This document shows positions 47,421 through 58,562 of a stretch of DNA of 64,000 nt, piece after piece; positions within the stretch are counted from its first letter, which is position 1; every line of letters starts with the position of its first letter. Source of the DNA: Metarhizium brunneum (lineage: Eukaryota; Ascomycota; Sordariomycetes; Hypocreales; Clavicipitaceae); assembly GCF_013426205.1 (NCBI RefSeq), contig NC_089427.1:3906001-3970000 (forward strand), in the 5' to 3' direction. The notes under the pieces were generated by a model. The model saw only the letters and a program-made list of their open reading frames with translations, was not told the DNA's origin and did no database searches. The translations under genes were made by a program, and so were the position numbers.

Positions 47421-49231
47421 GTGTTTGAAAAGCGTCTAGCCTACTTAGTTTCAATCCTTGACTACTTTCCTTGAATTGCATGCTAAAGCCCTACGCTTCA
47501 ATGCTCAGATTTGTGTCTTTTGTAGCGACGCCTTGGTTGACTCGAAGAGATCTGTGAAGCTCCCGTGCGAGATTAGTGTGCTGGGTGAGGATTGGTGGAC
47601 AAAAAGTCAATCTTGATGCATAAACTTTGAGGGCTTAGCCACGCTCTTACCTTGGTTAGTAGCGAAGCATCATCGGATTGACAGAATCCAGCCATCATTC
47701 CGGTCGTCATCTGATATGGGAAATGCATTGTATGCTTAGAGAACTGACATGGCGTTTTACATGGTACTATCTCGTCTGTTTTCCATCACGCCGCGACTCC
47801 TTTGCTACCGAAATCATCCGATGGCCGCAAATCATATTTGAGACTCCGTTCTCGGTCTCTATTTTCTTATGCCACTATCTATCTGATGATTTGGACTATG
47901 AGGCGGCCACTCATTACACTGAGTGCTGTCCGTTGCTTTCAGCAGACCGCATACTGGATCCCCTCACGAACTGATCAAAGCGGTAACGCCAACGTCTGAT
48001 CTTGTCTTGGACGTATCAAAACTATGTGCCTGCATTCGTATGAATTGTGATTAAATACGAAATAGCCACTGCTGATTTCGTGCTCCGATACCAGCCTGAG
48101 CCATCTCGTGGCTAGGGTATTGAATTTCTTCCGTCATAGGAACGCTTTCGCCGCTCATCAGACCAAGCTCCATCTGTGCCAGACGCAGCGTGAGAGCAGG
48201 CCAAGACAACAAGTGATGCCGTTTCCACGAATGGTTGATAAATAATTCGACCTGCCCGAAACTGGTTCCTGTTATGTCATCGTCTAACTTTGACGGATTG
48301 GAACCTTGTGTTGCACGTTGAGCACCATTATGTTAGCCTTCCGACTCACTATTTGGCGCTGCGCACAATGGGCAACGCGAGCGACCGCTTAACAATGGGA
48401 ATATTCCCATTCTATGTTCGTTATTTGGTTAGTTCTCAGAATGAATCCTTTCTGTTCCTTGCCTGGCTTAACGTTGTAGGGTGCCTCAAGGCCGCGAGCA
48501 ACTCATGTGTCGGGCTCCCCTGAGGTCCAATAATTAACTTTTAACGGCCTTCTCCATCTGCTAAACCTACGGACGAAAGTTTTAGTTTGGCTCTCTTTAA
48601 ATCTTGGAGTTTAGATTTTTCCGAAAGTCTATCGTAGCCATCGGCGGTATTTTGAGTTTGCGCCATAACCACGCTCCTGCTCCACTGCACATTTTGTCTT
48701 TGAAGACCATTGCTTTTGGTATCTGACTGAATAGACTCTTCAACACTTTTAGAAGTGGCTGACATTCCAAGATGTTGGCGTGGCCTTTGCACCAGTCATT
48801 GAGGCGAGAGCCATCACTTCACCCGACGTGGACGCAGGGCTGGCCCGCAGCACATCAACGACACTGTAGCCAATTTATACCAAATCTACGCTTCCGGGCA
48901 TATTAGTATAGATCTTCGCAAATTTTCTGACTGTTTTCGGGTATTCTATTCTGTTTCCGGTAGATGATTTTACTGCCTTGTATTTCGATGCAACGTGGAC
49001 TAAGCTATGTGATGTCCCAGTCCGGTAGCAGACAGGCCTATCTCATCTGCCTGTCGAGCTCCTCAGACGAGTATAAAGATGTGAGGGCATGTAGGCCTAA
49101 ATTACCATATGGTTCGTCTTATCGGCAACAAGTTGTGACAACTTGCGAGTTTTTCAGTCACCCACTTCGTCAAGTTCATTGACATTTGCCCAAGCTCATT
49201 TTGCTATCTTGCTCCGAGACCACGAGGCAAA
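47421..49231. other. Intergenic region
   Basis: No supportable gene. A hydrophilic 83-codon minus-strand frame at 48541-48792, rich in Lys/Ser, might be a terminal exon of something, but nothing anchors it. Confidence 0.35.
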
Positions 49232-50633
49232 ATGAAGGTCACTCAGCTTGTGGTTGCTGCCTACCTGGCCTCTGGACTTGCTGCCGCTGGTAAGGCTCTT
49301 GCTGATGTTAGCAAAACTTCTACAAGTATTCTAACTTGAGCCAGATACTATCAATCCTGCTCCAGACCAAAAACATGACGGTGACAAGACTGCTGCGACT
49401 TGGAAACCTGAAAGCAAGCAGCCTGCCCCAACCTGGAACCCAGAGAGCCAGAAGCCTGCAACAACCACCTTGAAGCATGAGACCAGCAAGCCTCCTCCGA
49501 CTTCCAAGCATGAGCCTACCAAGCCTGCTATAAGCTCTAGGCATGAAAGCAGCAAGAAGCCTCCCCCAAGCACCAAGCATGAGACCAGCAAGAAACCTGT
49601 CTCAACCACCAAGCGTGAGAGCAGCAGGCGTCCCCTCACCAGCTCTAAACACCAGACAAGCAAGCCTACAGCAAGGTCTACAAGTGAGAGAAGCAAGTCC
49701 CGTACTCGCTCCGAAAGCGTTAAATCGAGGAGCACCAGAACACAGGCTACAACGGAGAGGAAAACTAGAGTAACATCGCCTGGACCGACGCAAGCTCAAA
49801 CAACGGCTGCACCACCGCCTGAGTCGTCAGAGGCTGTACCACAGCCACCTGTTGTACCGCAGCCGGTACCACAGCCGCCTGAGGGTGGTCCACCAGGGGC
49901 AGTTCCTCCCGAGGTTGGAGGTACTCCGCCCGAGAGTCTGCCTGGCCCGGTCGGCGGTGGTGGTCCCGGTGGTGCTCCCGGTGCTCCCGGTGCTCCCGGC
50001 GGCGGTGGTCCTGAAGGTGGTCCTGGTGCCCCTGGTGCCCCCGGCGGCGGTGGTCCCGGAGGTGGTCCCGGAACTCCTGGTGCCCCCGGTGGCGGTGGTC
50101 CTGGAGGCGGTCCTGGTGCTCCCGGTGCTCCCGGTGCTCCTGGAGGTAGTGCTCCCGGAGGCGGCCCTGGTGCTCCAGGCGCTCCTGGTGGTGGTGGTCC
50201 CGTAGGTGCTCCAGGCGCTCCCGGTGCGCCCGGAGGCGGCGGTGGTTTGCCACAGCCGGCCAGCGGCCAGCCGGGAGGAGGCGCCGGACAACCTCAGCCT
50301 GTTAACCAACCTGGAGAAGCCGGTCCTGCCAATGTTCAGCAACCTGGGCAAGCCGGCGCCGCTCCTGCCATTGCTGAGCAGCCTGGTGAAGCCGGCGCCG
50401 CTCCTGCCGGTGCTCAGCCACCCGGGCAAGCCGGCCCAGCCAACGCTGAGCAACCTGGTCAACCTGGTCAACCGGGCCAACCGGGCCAACCGGGCGGGCA
50501 AGGTGGCGGCGCTGCCCAGCAGTCTCCTGGGGGTGAGCAACCCACAAGCCCGCCGAGTCCAGGTCCTGCCGATAAGGCAAAGGTTGGACTGGGGGCTGTC
50601 CTTGGCGCCTTTCTTGCCATTCTCCTCCTCTAA
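49232..50633 (+). CDS. Secreted collagen-like, probably GPI-anchored surface protein
   Basis: Exon 1 encodes a signal peptide (MKVTQLVVAAYLASGLAAA). After a short intron (about 49290-49345) the mature protein has three parts. First is a basic, Ser/Thr/Lys-rich stalk with a repeating KHETSK-type unit about 14 residues long. Second is a Pro/Gly region with about 30 Gly-X-Y triplets (GAP, GGP, GPG), organised as a higher-order 15-residue repeat (45 bp in DNA). Third is a Gln-Pro-Gly repeat tract. The C-terminus is a hydrophobic tail (VGLGAVLGAFLAILLL) after a small-residue region, fitting a GPI signal. Length about 430 aa. It likely sits in the cell wall as an adhesin or surface coat. The repeats make copy number prone to change between strains. 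Confidence 0.85.
49965..50250 (+). repeat. Coding minisatellite (about 45-bp period) encoding Gly-X-Y repeats
   Basis: Tandem imperfect copies of a 45-bp unit encode GGP-GAP-GAP-GGG-GPG-type blocks. Several units differ by inserted or lost GAP triplets, as expected from slippage in multiples of 9 bp. Confidence 0.75.
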
Positions 50634-51501
50634 GCACAAGTTACATCAGGTCTCGTTAACCCTTATTGTTTCTACAATCGTCCTATCAAGATGTCATGTT
50701 GGGCCCCACGAACTTCTTCCAATACTGAAGATGGATTTGTGGGAGCGCGTGATGGGGCTCGGTTTGTGGAGAGAGGTATCGTGTGTAACTCTTAGAGGTG
50801 TCGTTTTCTAGTGGCCAAGATATAATACGTTGCCAAACTTCTTCCAGCTTTAACGAGTGACGTTTGTTTAACAAGTAGATGTCTTCGACTTTTTCATATA
50901 TATTTATGTGTAATAGTCCAAGTAACTGGTTGTGTAGATAGCTAGGACACTACTACCGAGCAAGAGTGCAAACCTAGCAGCTATCGGCACCAGCTCGTTT
51001 CACAAGGAAGAGCAGGCGAAATCAACTCCAGATGTCTAGGTTGGCCCAAGACTCTCAACCCACCCCTATGAGTGATGGAAATGGTTATCTGGGTGCTTAC
51101 CAAGAAAAGCAGATTTCTCTATACGGATATAACAACTTTGCACAATGTGTAGCAAGATGATCTAGATGTAGCAATACATTTGTGGGAATTGTTGGAGGCG
51201 TCTCAGATTTGGTGACTTGCTCAGCTGGTTCTAGACCAATGGTCAACTACCTGACTTGTCGCTCAATGGTGGCCACGCCTTGAAGCCAACGCACCAACGT
51301 TCCCAATATTCGTTTACTACTATTGGCTTTGGGTAGGCCATCTACGCGTGTGGCGGCACCTGTGGTTCAGCTGCTATGTAGACGAAGCGCGTACAAGATG
51401 GAAATTATAAAGTTAGACACATACGCTGTGACAATTCGCAGATCAACCCATCGCGGATTGGGAGCATATTACTTCTTACCCGCGTACCAGACAGCAACGA
51501 A

Positions 51502-52672
51502 ATGGTTTCGTCGCGACGCTATGCCCTCGTCGCACTCGTCGTATCGCGCAAGCATCCTCTGGCCAGCGCCAGATCCATGCTCCAACCGACCACGGAGCCA
51601 CAACCACCAGAAACATATCAAGCCGGACCTAGCCCGACGATCGCTGCTGTCCCTCATGACCATCTAGCAATATTCGGACGCGCGACGACTTCGGCAGCAG
51701 AGCTTCACACGTGCGGATATCTATATGGCGACGCCAGTACGTGGTGGTTTTTCGGTCAAGACTCTCACGCGTGTCTTGAGTCCTTGAGCTAACCTTGACA
51801 TGTTCCCAGACCAGGCATTTACTTGCGGAGGCTCCTATTTCTGCGCTACCTATTCGCAATACAAGGCTTTCGGCTGCTGTACAACGACAAGTCCATGCAA
51901 ATTCCCGACAACTTGTCTCCCCCTAGAATCTTCGGCAGCAGCAAGCGGCGCCGACTTGAGTTATACCCTATACTGGTAAGAACATGGCATCAACGATACA
52001 CCCTGCCATGAGAGTAATGTGAAATTGCTAAATGCTCTGAGAACATAGCTCCAACACAGCAAGCCCCTTTTGTGCAATCGTTCAATACGCAGACTCGTCG
52101 TTCCTCGGATACACCTTTCAGAGGTGTGCGACTGCCGCGACAACTTTTCCCATCTACTATCATGCTACTGAGACAGCCAGCAGTGGCACGACAACTAATG
52201 GCTACACTCTAACCACCAGCAGCACCACGTCGACCAGTACAACGACGACGACGACGCCGCCGCCGCCGCCACCACCACCGCCAAACTCATCGTCAACGCC
52301 AGTGGGCGCCATTGTAGGAGGCGTCATCGGAGGAGTCGGTAAGCGGGGACCTGCCTGCACATTGAACGAGTGAAGCTGACCTTTGCAGCTGGCTTGGCGA
52401 TTCTCGGCTCAGCCTTCATGCTCCTTCGTCGGCGGCGAAAGAAGCGGGCTTTCAGTCCTACCCAGCAGCCGTTTGTCTCGGAGTATTCATACGCCAGTGG
52501 TTATCCAGTCTCCAGCGTAACAGAGAGCGTCGCTTCCACGCCGTTTCAAGCGCCGGGGCCGGCTTACTCTCCTAGCAGTGTTGGCCACGCCCACGATGGG
52601 CAGCACTGGTCTCAGGTTCACGAGATGCCCACTGGGCCGCCTGAGAGGGAGGCACACGAGTTGGCCACATGA
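51502..52672 (+). CDS. Cys-rich single-pass membrane protein with mucin-like stalk
   Basis: A four-exon model starts with a short hydrophobic N-terminus (signal-like but interrupted by Arg-Lys-His), then an extracellular Cys-rich domain: TCGY..., then FTCGGSYFCATYSQYKAFGCC and CKFPTTC, and later SPFCAIVQYADSSFLGYTFQRC. A Ser/Thr-rich stalk with a (P)10 run follows. Then comes a Gly/Val transmembrane helix (VGAIVGGVIGGV, continuing after an intron with AGLAILGSAFMLL) and a basic stop-transfer RRRRKKR. The cytoplasmic tail is about 80 aa. This architecture is common in fungal wall-stress-sensor-like or SKG6-type proteins. The exact ligand or role is unknown. Confidence 0.75.
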
Positions 52673-54426
52673 AAAAAGGGAGCTGTCAGAGGGAACATTA
52701 TGTGCCGCGGCCCAAGTGCGGCTCGGCATGCACGATCGCGCACGAACTAAGCCGCCACAAACGATAGACTGGCTTGGCCGTGAGCGATGCAGCAGGTTTT
52801 GAGGGGGTGAAGCCCTGGTGGTGATGCCATCGGCTATGTGCTAAAACCAGGCGTTGTATCGATCCTTGAACGACGAGCTGTAGCTGCTGCCTTTGATCAT
52901 GCCTTGATGTCGCATCGAGGATCCCGTGCTTGGTATTAAAACACCGAATCTTGATGGCGGGGGAATCTACGGAGTAGCCATGGTAGTAATTACGAATATT
53001 CAATTCCGACCAGTGGCCAAGTTGTGGCTGTTTATCTGGTACGTTGATGCGGTGGAGTTTGGTGGCGTTGACTGTTGGCATTTTGTTACTCTACTCGGTT
53101 GATTGCTCAAGTTTATCCCTGTCATCAGCTCACAAAGAACTCGAGGATTTCTGTTACCATTTGGCTTGGAGACAGAAGGGAGACTATGAAGGTACAACAG
53201 CGCGGTACATGTCTACAGGGCAGAATCGACTATGAGGCCTCGCTAGCCGAGTTAACCAGCGAGGCTCGGGTAAAAAATGCCCACGACAACACTTTAAAAA
53301 TAGAGTTGGCAAACTCGCCCAGCTGAAAAGGAGAGACACTGGTAAAAGTCAATTGCAACAAGACAGCATTCATTGCTGCGCGGCGCGCTGGCACAACACC
53401 ACGCACATCGAGGCAAAACACCTACCAGGACATCATCAGCCGCCGTCGCAGAGAAAGAAGAATGAGCCGTGTTCTTGTGCCGCACACGGCCTCGAGTGTC
53501 ATGATACACGGCGGATGTAGACGGCTCGACATGCAAGAATCGACATGGCAGAAAAATGAGGGTTAACTGGGTTGATATCCTCGCTGTGGAGCTACAAGCC
53601 ACTGACGCCCTCAACTTTCAACTCATACATTGGTAACCAAAAGCTGAAAGCCTCAGTGGGCAACAATACTGGGACCATGCCAACAGCCTTTAGCCTGACG
53701 CCTCTCGATCGGCCACAATGCCGAGTAAGGAGTCTCGATGCCGTACTGTTTTGATGTGGCGGAAACTCTGGTCACACAAACGGTCAGCCCAGCCCTGGAG
53801 ATGCGCGCAAGGCTGCCCCGAATGCAGTACTAGATGAACTGATAGAGAGCATCAGCCAGAGCAGCATCGTGCTGTGTGTTCTAGAGCGCACTCTGCTCCA
53901 GGACGCAGCAGAGTTCTGTGTCCCTGCAGCAGGCGGCATCGGGCCTGACGCGCGTGTTGTAACTTGTCGTTATTGAACACTTGTCGAATCAACTCCAACG
54001 TCCGTCTCCCACCCCAAGCCCAGACTTGCAAGTGTGTAACTATTCCGACGGTTTCCTGATGGGAATTCTACGGCTGAACTTGTACGTCTCGAGAATGCCG
54101 CGAGGCGAAGAGCTTGTGCTAAACACCACGAGTGCTCAGCTTTAGATAAATAGAGTTGGTGACGCCGCTTGCGACATGCTGCGCAGGTACTTTCTCATTG
54201 ACAAGGTCGATGATGGCCGGAGACTGCGTGGTAGTGTGGCACGGTAGTTTGTCATATCGCACGGGGCTGCGAGTAGATGACCCGGCATCGAAACTATAGC
54301 CTTCGCAAAGACGAACAAAATATAATGGCCCCAACATTTCCTACAAATGCCAACGAATACCACGTCTTGGTCTAAACTGGACTCTTCTTCATTCAAATGC
54401 CTAATTCGCCATGTAAATGCAGCCAG
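52673..54426. other. Intergenic region
   Basis: No supportable gene in 1.75 kb. One TACGGAGTA copy at 52968. Confidence 0.35.
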
Positions 54427-55824
54427 CTACCCGATAAACTCGGCAAACTTGCTCCATTCCTCATCCTCCTCGAGTCGTTGCCAGTCCTCGTCCCTGACGC
54501 ACATGCCCACCGCCATCTCACCACGCGGAGACTTGGGCATAATGTACATCAAGCTCTCAACAGGGAGGAAGCCCGGTCGGCGCACTGCCTCGGGCCGTCC
54601 CAGCCCAAGATTAAAGTCCAGGTCGTAAAGATCAACGCCAGCCCATGAGCTGAGCATGACGCCCGACGAAGCATCCACACACACAGTGATGACGACCTGG
54701 CTTTTATCTTTGCAGCGGCTGAGAAACGTCGCGAGGGCGCGGGTGTTATATGCCACGTCTACAACGCTGGAGTCGAGCTGTTTGCGAAGATCAGATGCCA
54801 CGGAGCCCAGCGACTGTGCACCCACTGCTCCCACCGACGACCGGTTGTACGTCATGTTGGTGAGGGCCCCTGGATACGTGGCCGGTAGGCCCAGCCGTGA
54901 GCGTACATCGATGGCCCGCGCAAAGGTGGTACTTGCCTCGGCGGGGAGGCGGTTTGCGCGGGCTCGGGAGAGGCATGTCCAGATGAATGCGCAGACGGCG
55001 TCGTCGGTGGACACAAAGGCCGAGTTAGCGGGCTTGGTGGCCGTCGCCTCGGATTTGAGGCCTTTCAGCGACGCCGGGGGAAAATTGACGTAGCTCCAAG
55101 ATAATCTGGGAGGTGTGCCTGGAGACGTTGTGCTCTCCTCGGATCCTGCAACGGGCGGTTTCCGCAGCTGATGCTCAATCTCGGCTCCGGGCTCCCACGA
55201 GGCGTCGAGGAGTTGAACACTTTGGCTCTTGTCCATGTTGCCGACTGCCAGTTCCTCTTGTGAAAAGGCATCGCCGTGGCAAGCTCGTGACAGCCACTTG
55301 ATGATGTTGTTCTGCCCGACCATGTCCATGGCATTGTGTTGTCCGACCATGGTCAAGACCAAGCCGCCTTGGATGAAGTTTGCCTGGACGGCAAAAACCG
55401 GCCCATGGTCGTCAACTAGGCCGATGGGCATTCCGGGCATGTTGATGGTCATGCATGGAGCAATGGCGCTCTCGTCCAGCATGCGAAAGGGAAACCTGGC
55501 TTGCCGCATCGCGGCCATGGTTGGTGCTGAGGCGTCGTCGCGCAAATCCTTGACGACGAGCGGGATCTTGTCGGTAGGTATGATCCTGTAAGTGCCCGTG
55601 ACACCTTCGCTGGCCCCTTCGTTGATGACATGGCCTGCGAGCCATGGAAAGCTCTCTGCTAATCTTTCGAGTCCGTTTCTAAGAGTATTGATGATGTGAC
55701 CGTGGACCTCGGGACCGGTGACGGCGTAGATGGATGCTATCTGGGTGTATAATTTGTGCAGGGATGGTTGGTTACCCAGCACGTCAAGGAGATTGCTGTC
55801 TAGCATTTTGTTTCCTGGTATCAT
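54427..55824 (-). CDS. BAHD/trichothecene-3-O-acetyltransferase-like acyltransferase
   Basis: Single-exon, 465-aa transferase-family protein (acyl-CoA dependent O-acyl transfer). It has the catalytic HxxxD motif as QHNAMDMVG in the middle. The C-terminal structural motif reads DFNLGLGRPEAVRRP where BAHD enzymes usually have DFGWG, the form seen in the Tri101-like fungal branch. The N-terminal region contains FPWLAGHV, typical of that branch. The frame is intact. Substrate unknown; trichothecene activity should not be assumed. The large MFS transporter 2.7 kb away could export the acylated product. Confidence 0.87.
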   Translation of the reverse strand: MIPGNKMLDSNLLDVLGNQPSLHKLYTQIASIYAVTGPEVHGHIINTLRNGLERLAESFPWLAGHVINEGASEGVTGTYRIIPTDKIPLVVKDLRDDASAPTMAAMRQARFPFRMLDESAIAPCMTINMPGMPIGLVDDHGPVFAVQANFIQGGLVLTMVGQHNAMDMVGQNNIIKWLSRACHGDAFSQEELAVGNMDKSQSVQLLDASWEPGAEIEHQLRKPPVAGSEESTTSPGTPPRLSWSYVNFPPASLKGLKSEATATKPANSAFVSTDDAVCAFIWTCLSRARANRLPAEASTTFARAIDVRSRLGLPATYPGALTNMTYNRSSVGAVGAQSLGSVASDLRKQLDSSVVDVAYNTRALATFLSRCKDKSQVVITVCVDASSGVMLSSWAGVDLYDLDFNLGLGRPEAVRRPGFLPVESLMYIMPKSPRGEMAVGMCVRDEDWQRLEEDEEWSKFAEFIG

Positions 55825-58562
55825 AATGTGGAGGTACTGCGTAGAGAGAATTACGCTGCTTTGGATGGGGTTTTTGGTTCCTTTACAATGTCGGTCGTTG
55901 GGTTTGATGTTGTGCAGTAAGCTGCATGTGCATGTGACCGGTGATCGTCGCTAAAGGTGAGAATTGACCTATTCCAGGCAAGCTTCGGCGGGTCCTTTGT
56001 CGAACATACTTTGAAGTCTGTTGCATAGGCAGCTAGGATCAAACGGTATTAGTTTAAATGATTCACTGTGATTCATACTTGCTCATAACGGACCAATAGC
56101 TAGTTTGGTTGCAGTTGACATTTGACAGCGCGGCTTTAATCAGTTGGGACTCGATGGATGGACGGTTGTGTCTCCCGTAGATCGAACACAGCCATTGATT
56201 CCTTTGGTTGAGTCATGCCTGCGATGACGACTCACGAGTTCCCTAGAAGTAAGGGTTGGGCTAATTGTCCCAATGCTATGAATCCCGCCGACACTACTTG
56301 AAGATGCGAGCAAATTTTGACAATCGCGAAGCTGTGAGTTTTGCAAAAAGAACATTTACCGCGCCTGTTTCTACCATATTTCATGGCCTTGGCAACACAT
56401 GTGGGCTGCGTTTTCAATTGTCAAAGTAGCATCGAGTTCCTCCCTTTCCATCACCATGCGTCTTACTTCCTCAAATATCGACGGTGGGCGCTCAAATATG
56501 CCTTGTGCCATATTGATCTCACATTTCAACGGTGGCATCGCCAGCAACAGACCTCCCTGGCTAAGATGATATCGTGCCTTGACCGTGGCTTGTGTAGTCA
56601 GCCAGTATTGATGAACCGTCTCGTACAATTACGGACGTACAAGGAACTCATGGACAGACCATGAAAAAAAAAGGATCCTGCACAATTCGATTGAGAATAA
56701 GCACAAAAAGAACGCAAAATTATCGTGACTACAGGAGCGACGCCAAGTTTTGTCCTGAAAACTACATATGTAGCACTTGCAACACACGATTAGACTCGGC
56801 AATTTCTGGGCCCAGAAGACCAGCAACTCGTCACGACGAACAAACGTCCGTGGGGAATAATTTCACCAGTCGGCAACGCACGAGATGTGGAATTTACTGA
56901 GATGGTAAGAGTTGCCTTATGCCTAGTGCATATTGATTCAAGATGTTTACTTGGCACAAGAATGGAGCAACTCCTCAACCCATCTGGCGCTAAAGTCAAA
57001 CATGCGCAGAGTTCTGTGAGAAATTGATGAATTTTTGTCATATGGAGGAACATGGTTTGAGTGTTTAAAGCGACAATTCATTGGGAACATGCTCCCACCA
57101 GATGCGCCTTTCGCCTCATAGTTCGTAGCAAGTCAGAACACTTGGCCCCAACTTCCACCAAACGATGCGAATTCAATGACAGCACTGGAAGGCTAATTGG
57201 CCCTTGGCATGTAGAAAGATCGAACACACCTTTTGATAATTGCCTCCCATACTTGGCCAACTAGTCAATTGTAGTCACCCATTCAAGAGACCTGGGTCGG
57301 GCACAATCATGTCAACCTGCCTCTACAAAACCTCCACTTCTCTCGGTTATACTACCGTAGTCTTGCAAGTGTAACCCACCTCTTCGGCAGGGCGGCAAGT
57401 GCCGTTTGAGTCTAAACTCTATTTGCTCAAGCTGTCAAGTTGCATTGTATCAAGGGCCCTTCCATACTTTGAACCAACCACAAACAGAGTAAATACGGCT
57501 GCGGCGCAAGACTCTCAACCGAGCCAGATATCCGAGCTACAATCGAGGTTGTAACGGACGCAGGATTTGGAAAGTAGCAGTCTAGAAAGACCAATCCAGA
57601 GAACTTGGTCCATGGAAAGTCTGTCTGGGCCACCCCAGCTCAGCAATCCAGAACACATCGTCTCGTGCTCTCGGCAACAGGACCAGATGTGATGATTCAT
57701 TTTCATATGGCGCGGACGTGCTTTAGTTTTGGCGATCCGCGGACTGGCCTGTGCTAAAGCTGAAAGCTCATGTCTCACCCAACCTGTGCCAACACAACCA
57801 GAGCGAAGGCGGCCACCCGTGCCCCACGAATGTTGATCACACTGATCCTCGTGCATATGACCAGCTCAATAAGCAGGCGGCACTATCCAGCTGGCTAAAA
57901 GAGACAAGTTGCCCGCATCTGGGCGTATAGAAAATCCAGGTAGACCTACACCACTCGCTGCACCAGTCGCACAGGTGACACTTGCACCACCGTCGTTGTG
58001 CATACCAAGTGAGATTAGGAGGGGGCATAAATCTGCCTCTATACGGGGAACACTGCGCTCAGCTACATTCTGAGCCGATAAAGTTTGCGCGACTGACTGG
58101 ACCTGCAACACCGTGTCATCGACTCGGGGCCGATCCAGGCTTGCGCTTCAAAAATTCTAGACCCCTTCCATGCTGCTCCACTACATCTTGTTATTGAGCA
58201 TTGTGTGGGCGTCAAGTTGAGAATCACGCGCAAAGTCGCATCCCATGTGGGTGGTGATGTTCCTCGAGACCAATGCGCGTGGCTGCTGTCACAGCTCGCA
58301 CACTCATCGAATGGGCTCATGCCATTGTCTATGTAGCCGAGCTTCCCGAAAAAAAGTATTTTGTTGTAAATGCAACGATTTGGCATTTGCCATTTTAGCC
58401 CGGGTATGGAATAATATCTTCATCGTTCTAGACCTGAGGCGTACGGCAGAGCATGCGCATATCCGGGCCTTATCAACGAGCATGTACCCTGTGCAACCAG
58501 AATAAACATAGCCCGTGCAGACTTGGAATATTTTCAAAGTTTTTAAAGAAAATCCTTGCGAC
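55825..58562. other. Intergenic region between acyltransferase and MFS gene
   Basis: Short overlapping frames on both strands, none with motifs. I see no gene I can support. Confidence 0.35.

Noticed and set aside
49965..50250. CRISPR-like array (regular repeats)
   Set aside because: Repeats are coding, contiguous without unique spacers, and the organism is a eukaryote.
49827..50639. 270-codon open frame antisense to the collagen-like gene
   Set aside because: It exists because the GC-rich repeats lack stops on both strands; the sense frame has a signal peptide, intron and GPI tail.
57515..58111. Minus-strand ORFs at 57.5-58.1 kb as a gene
   Set aside because: Some stretches look protein-like but I could not find a consistent splice model or motif.
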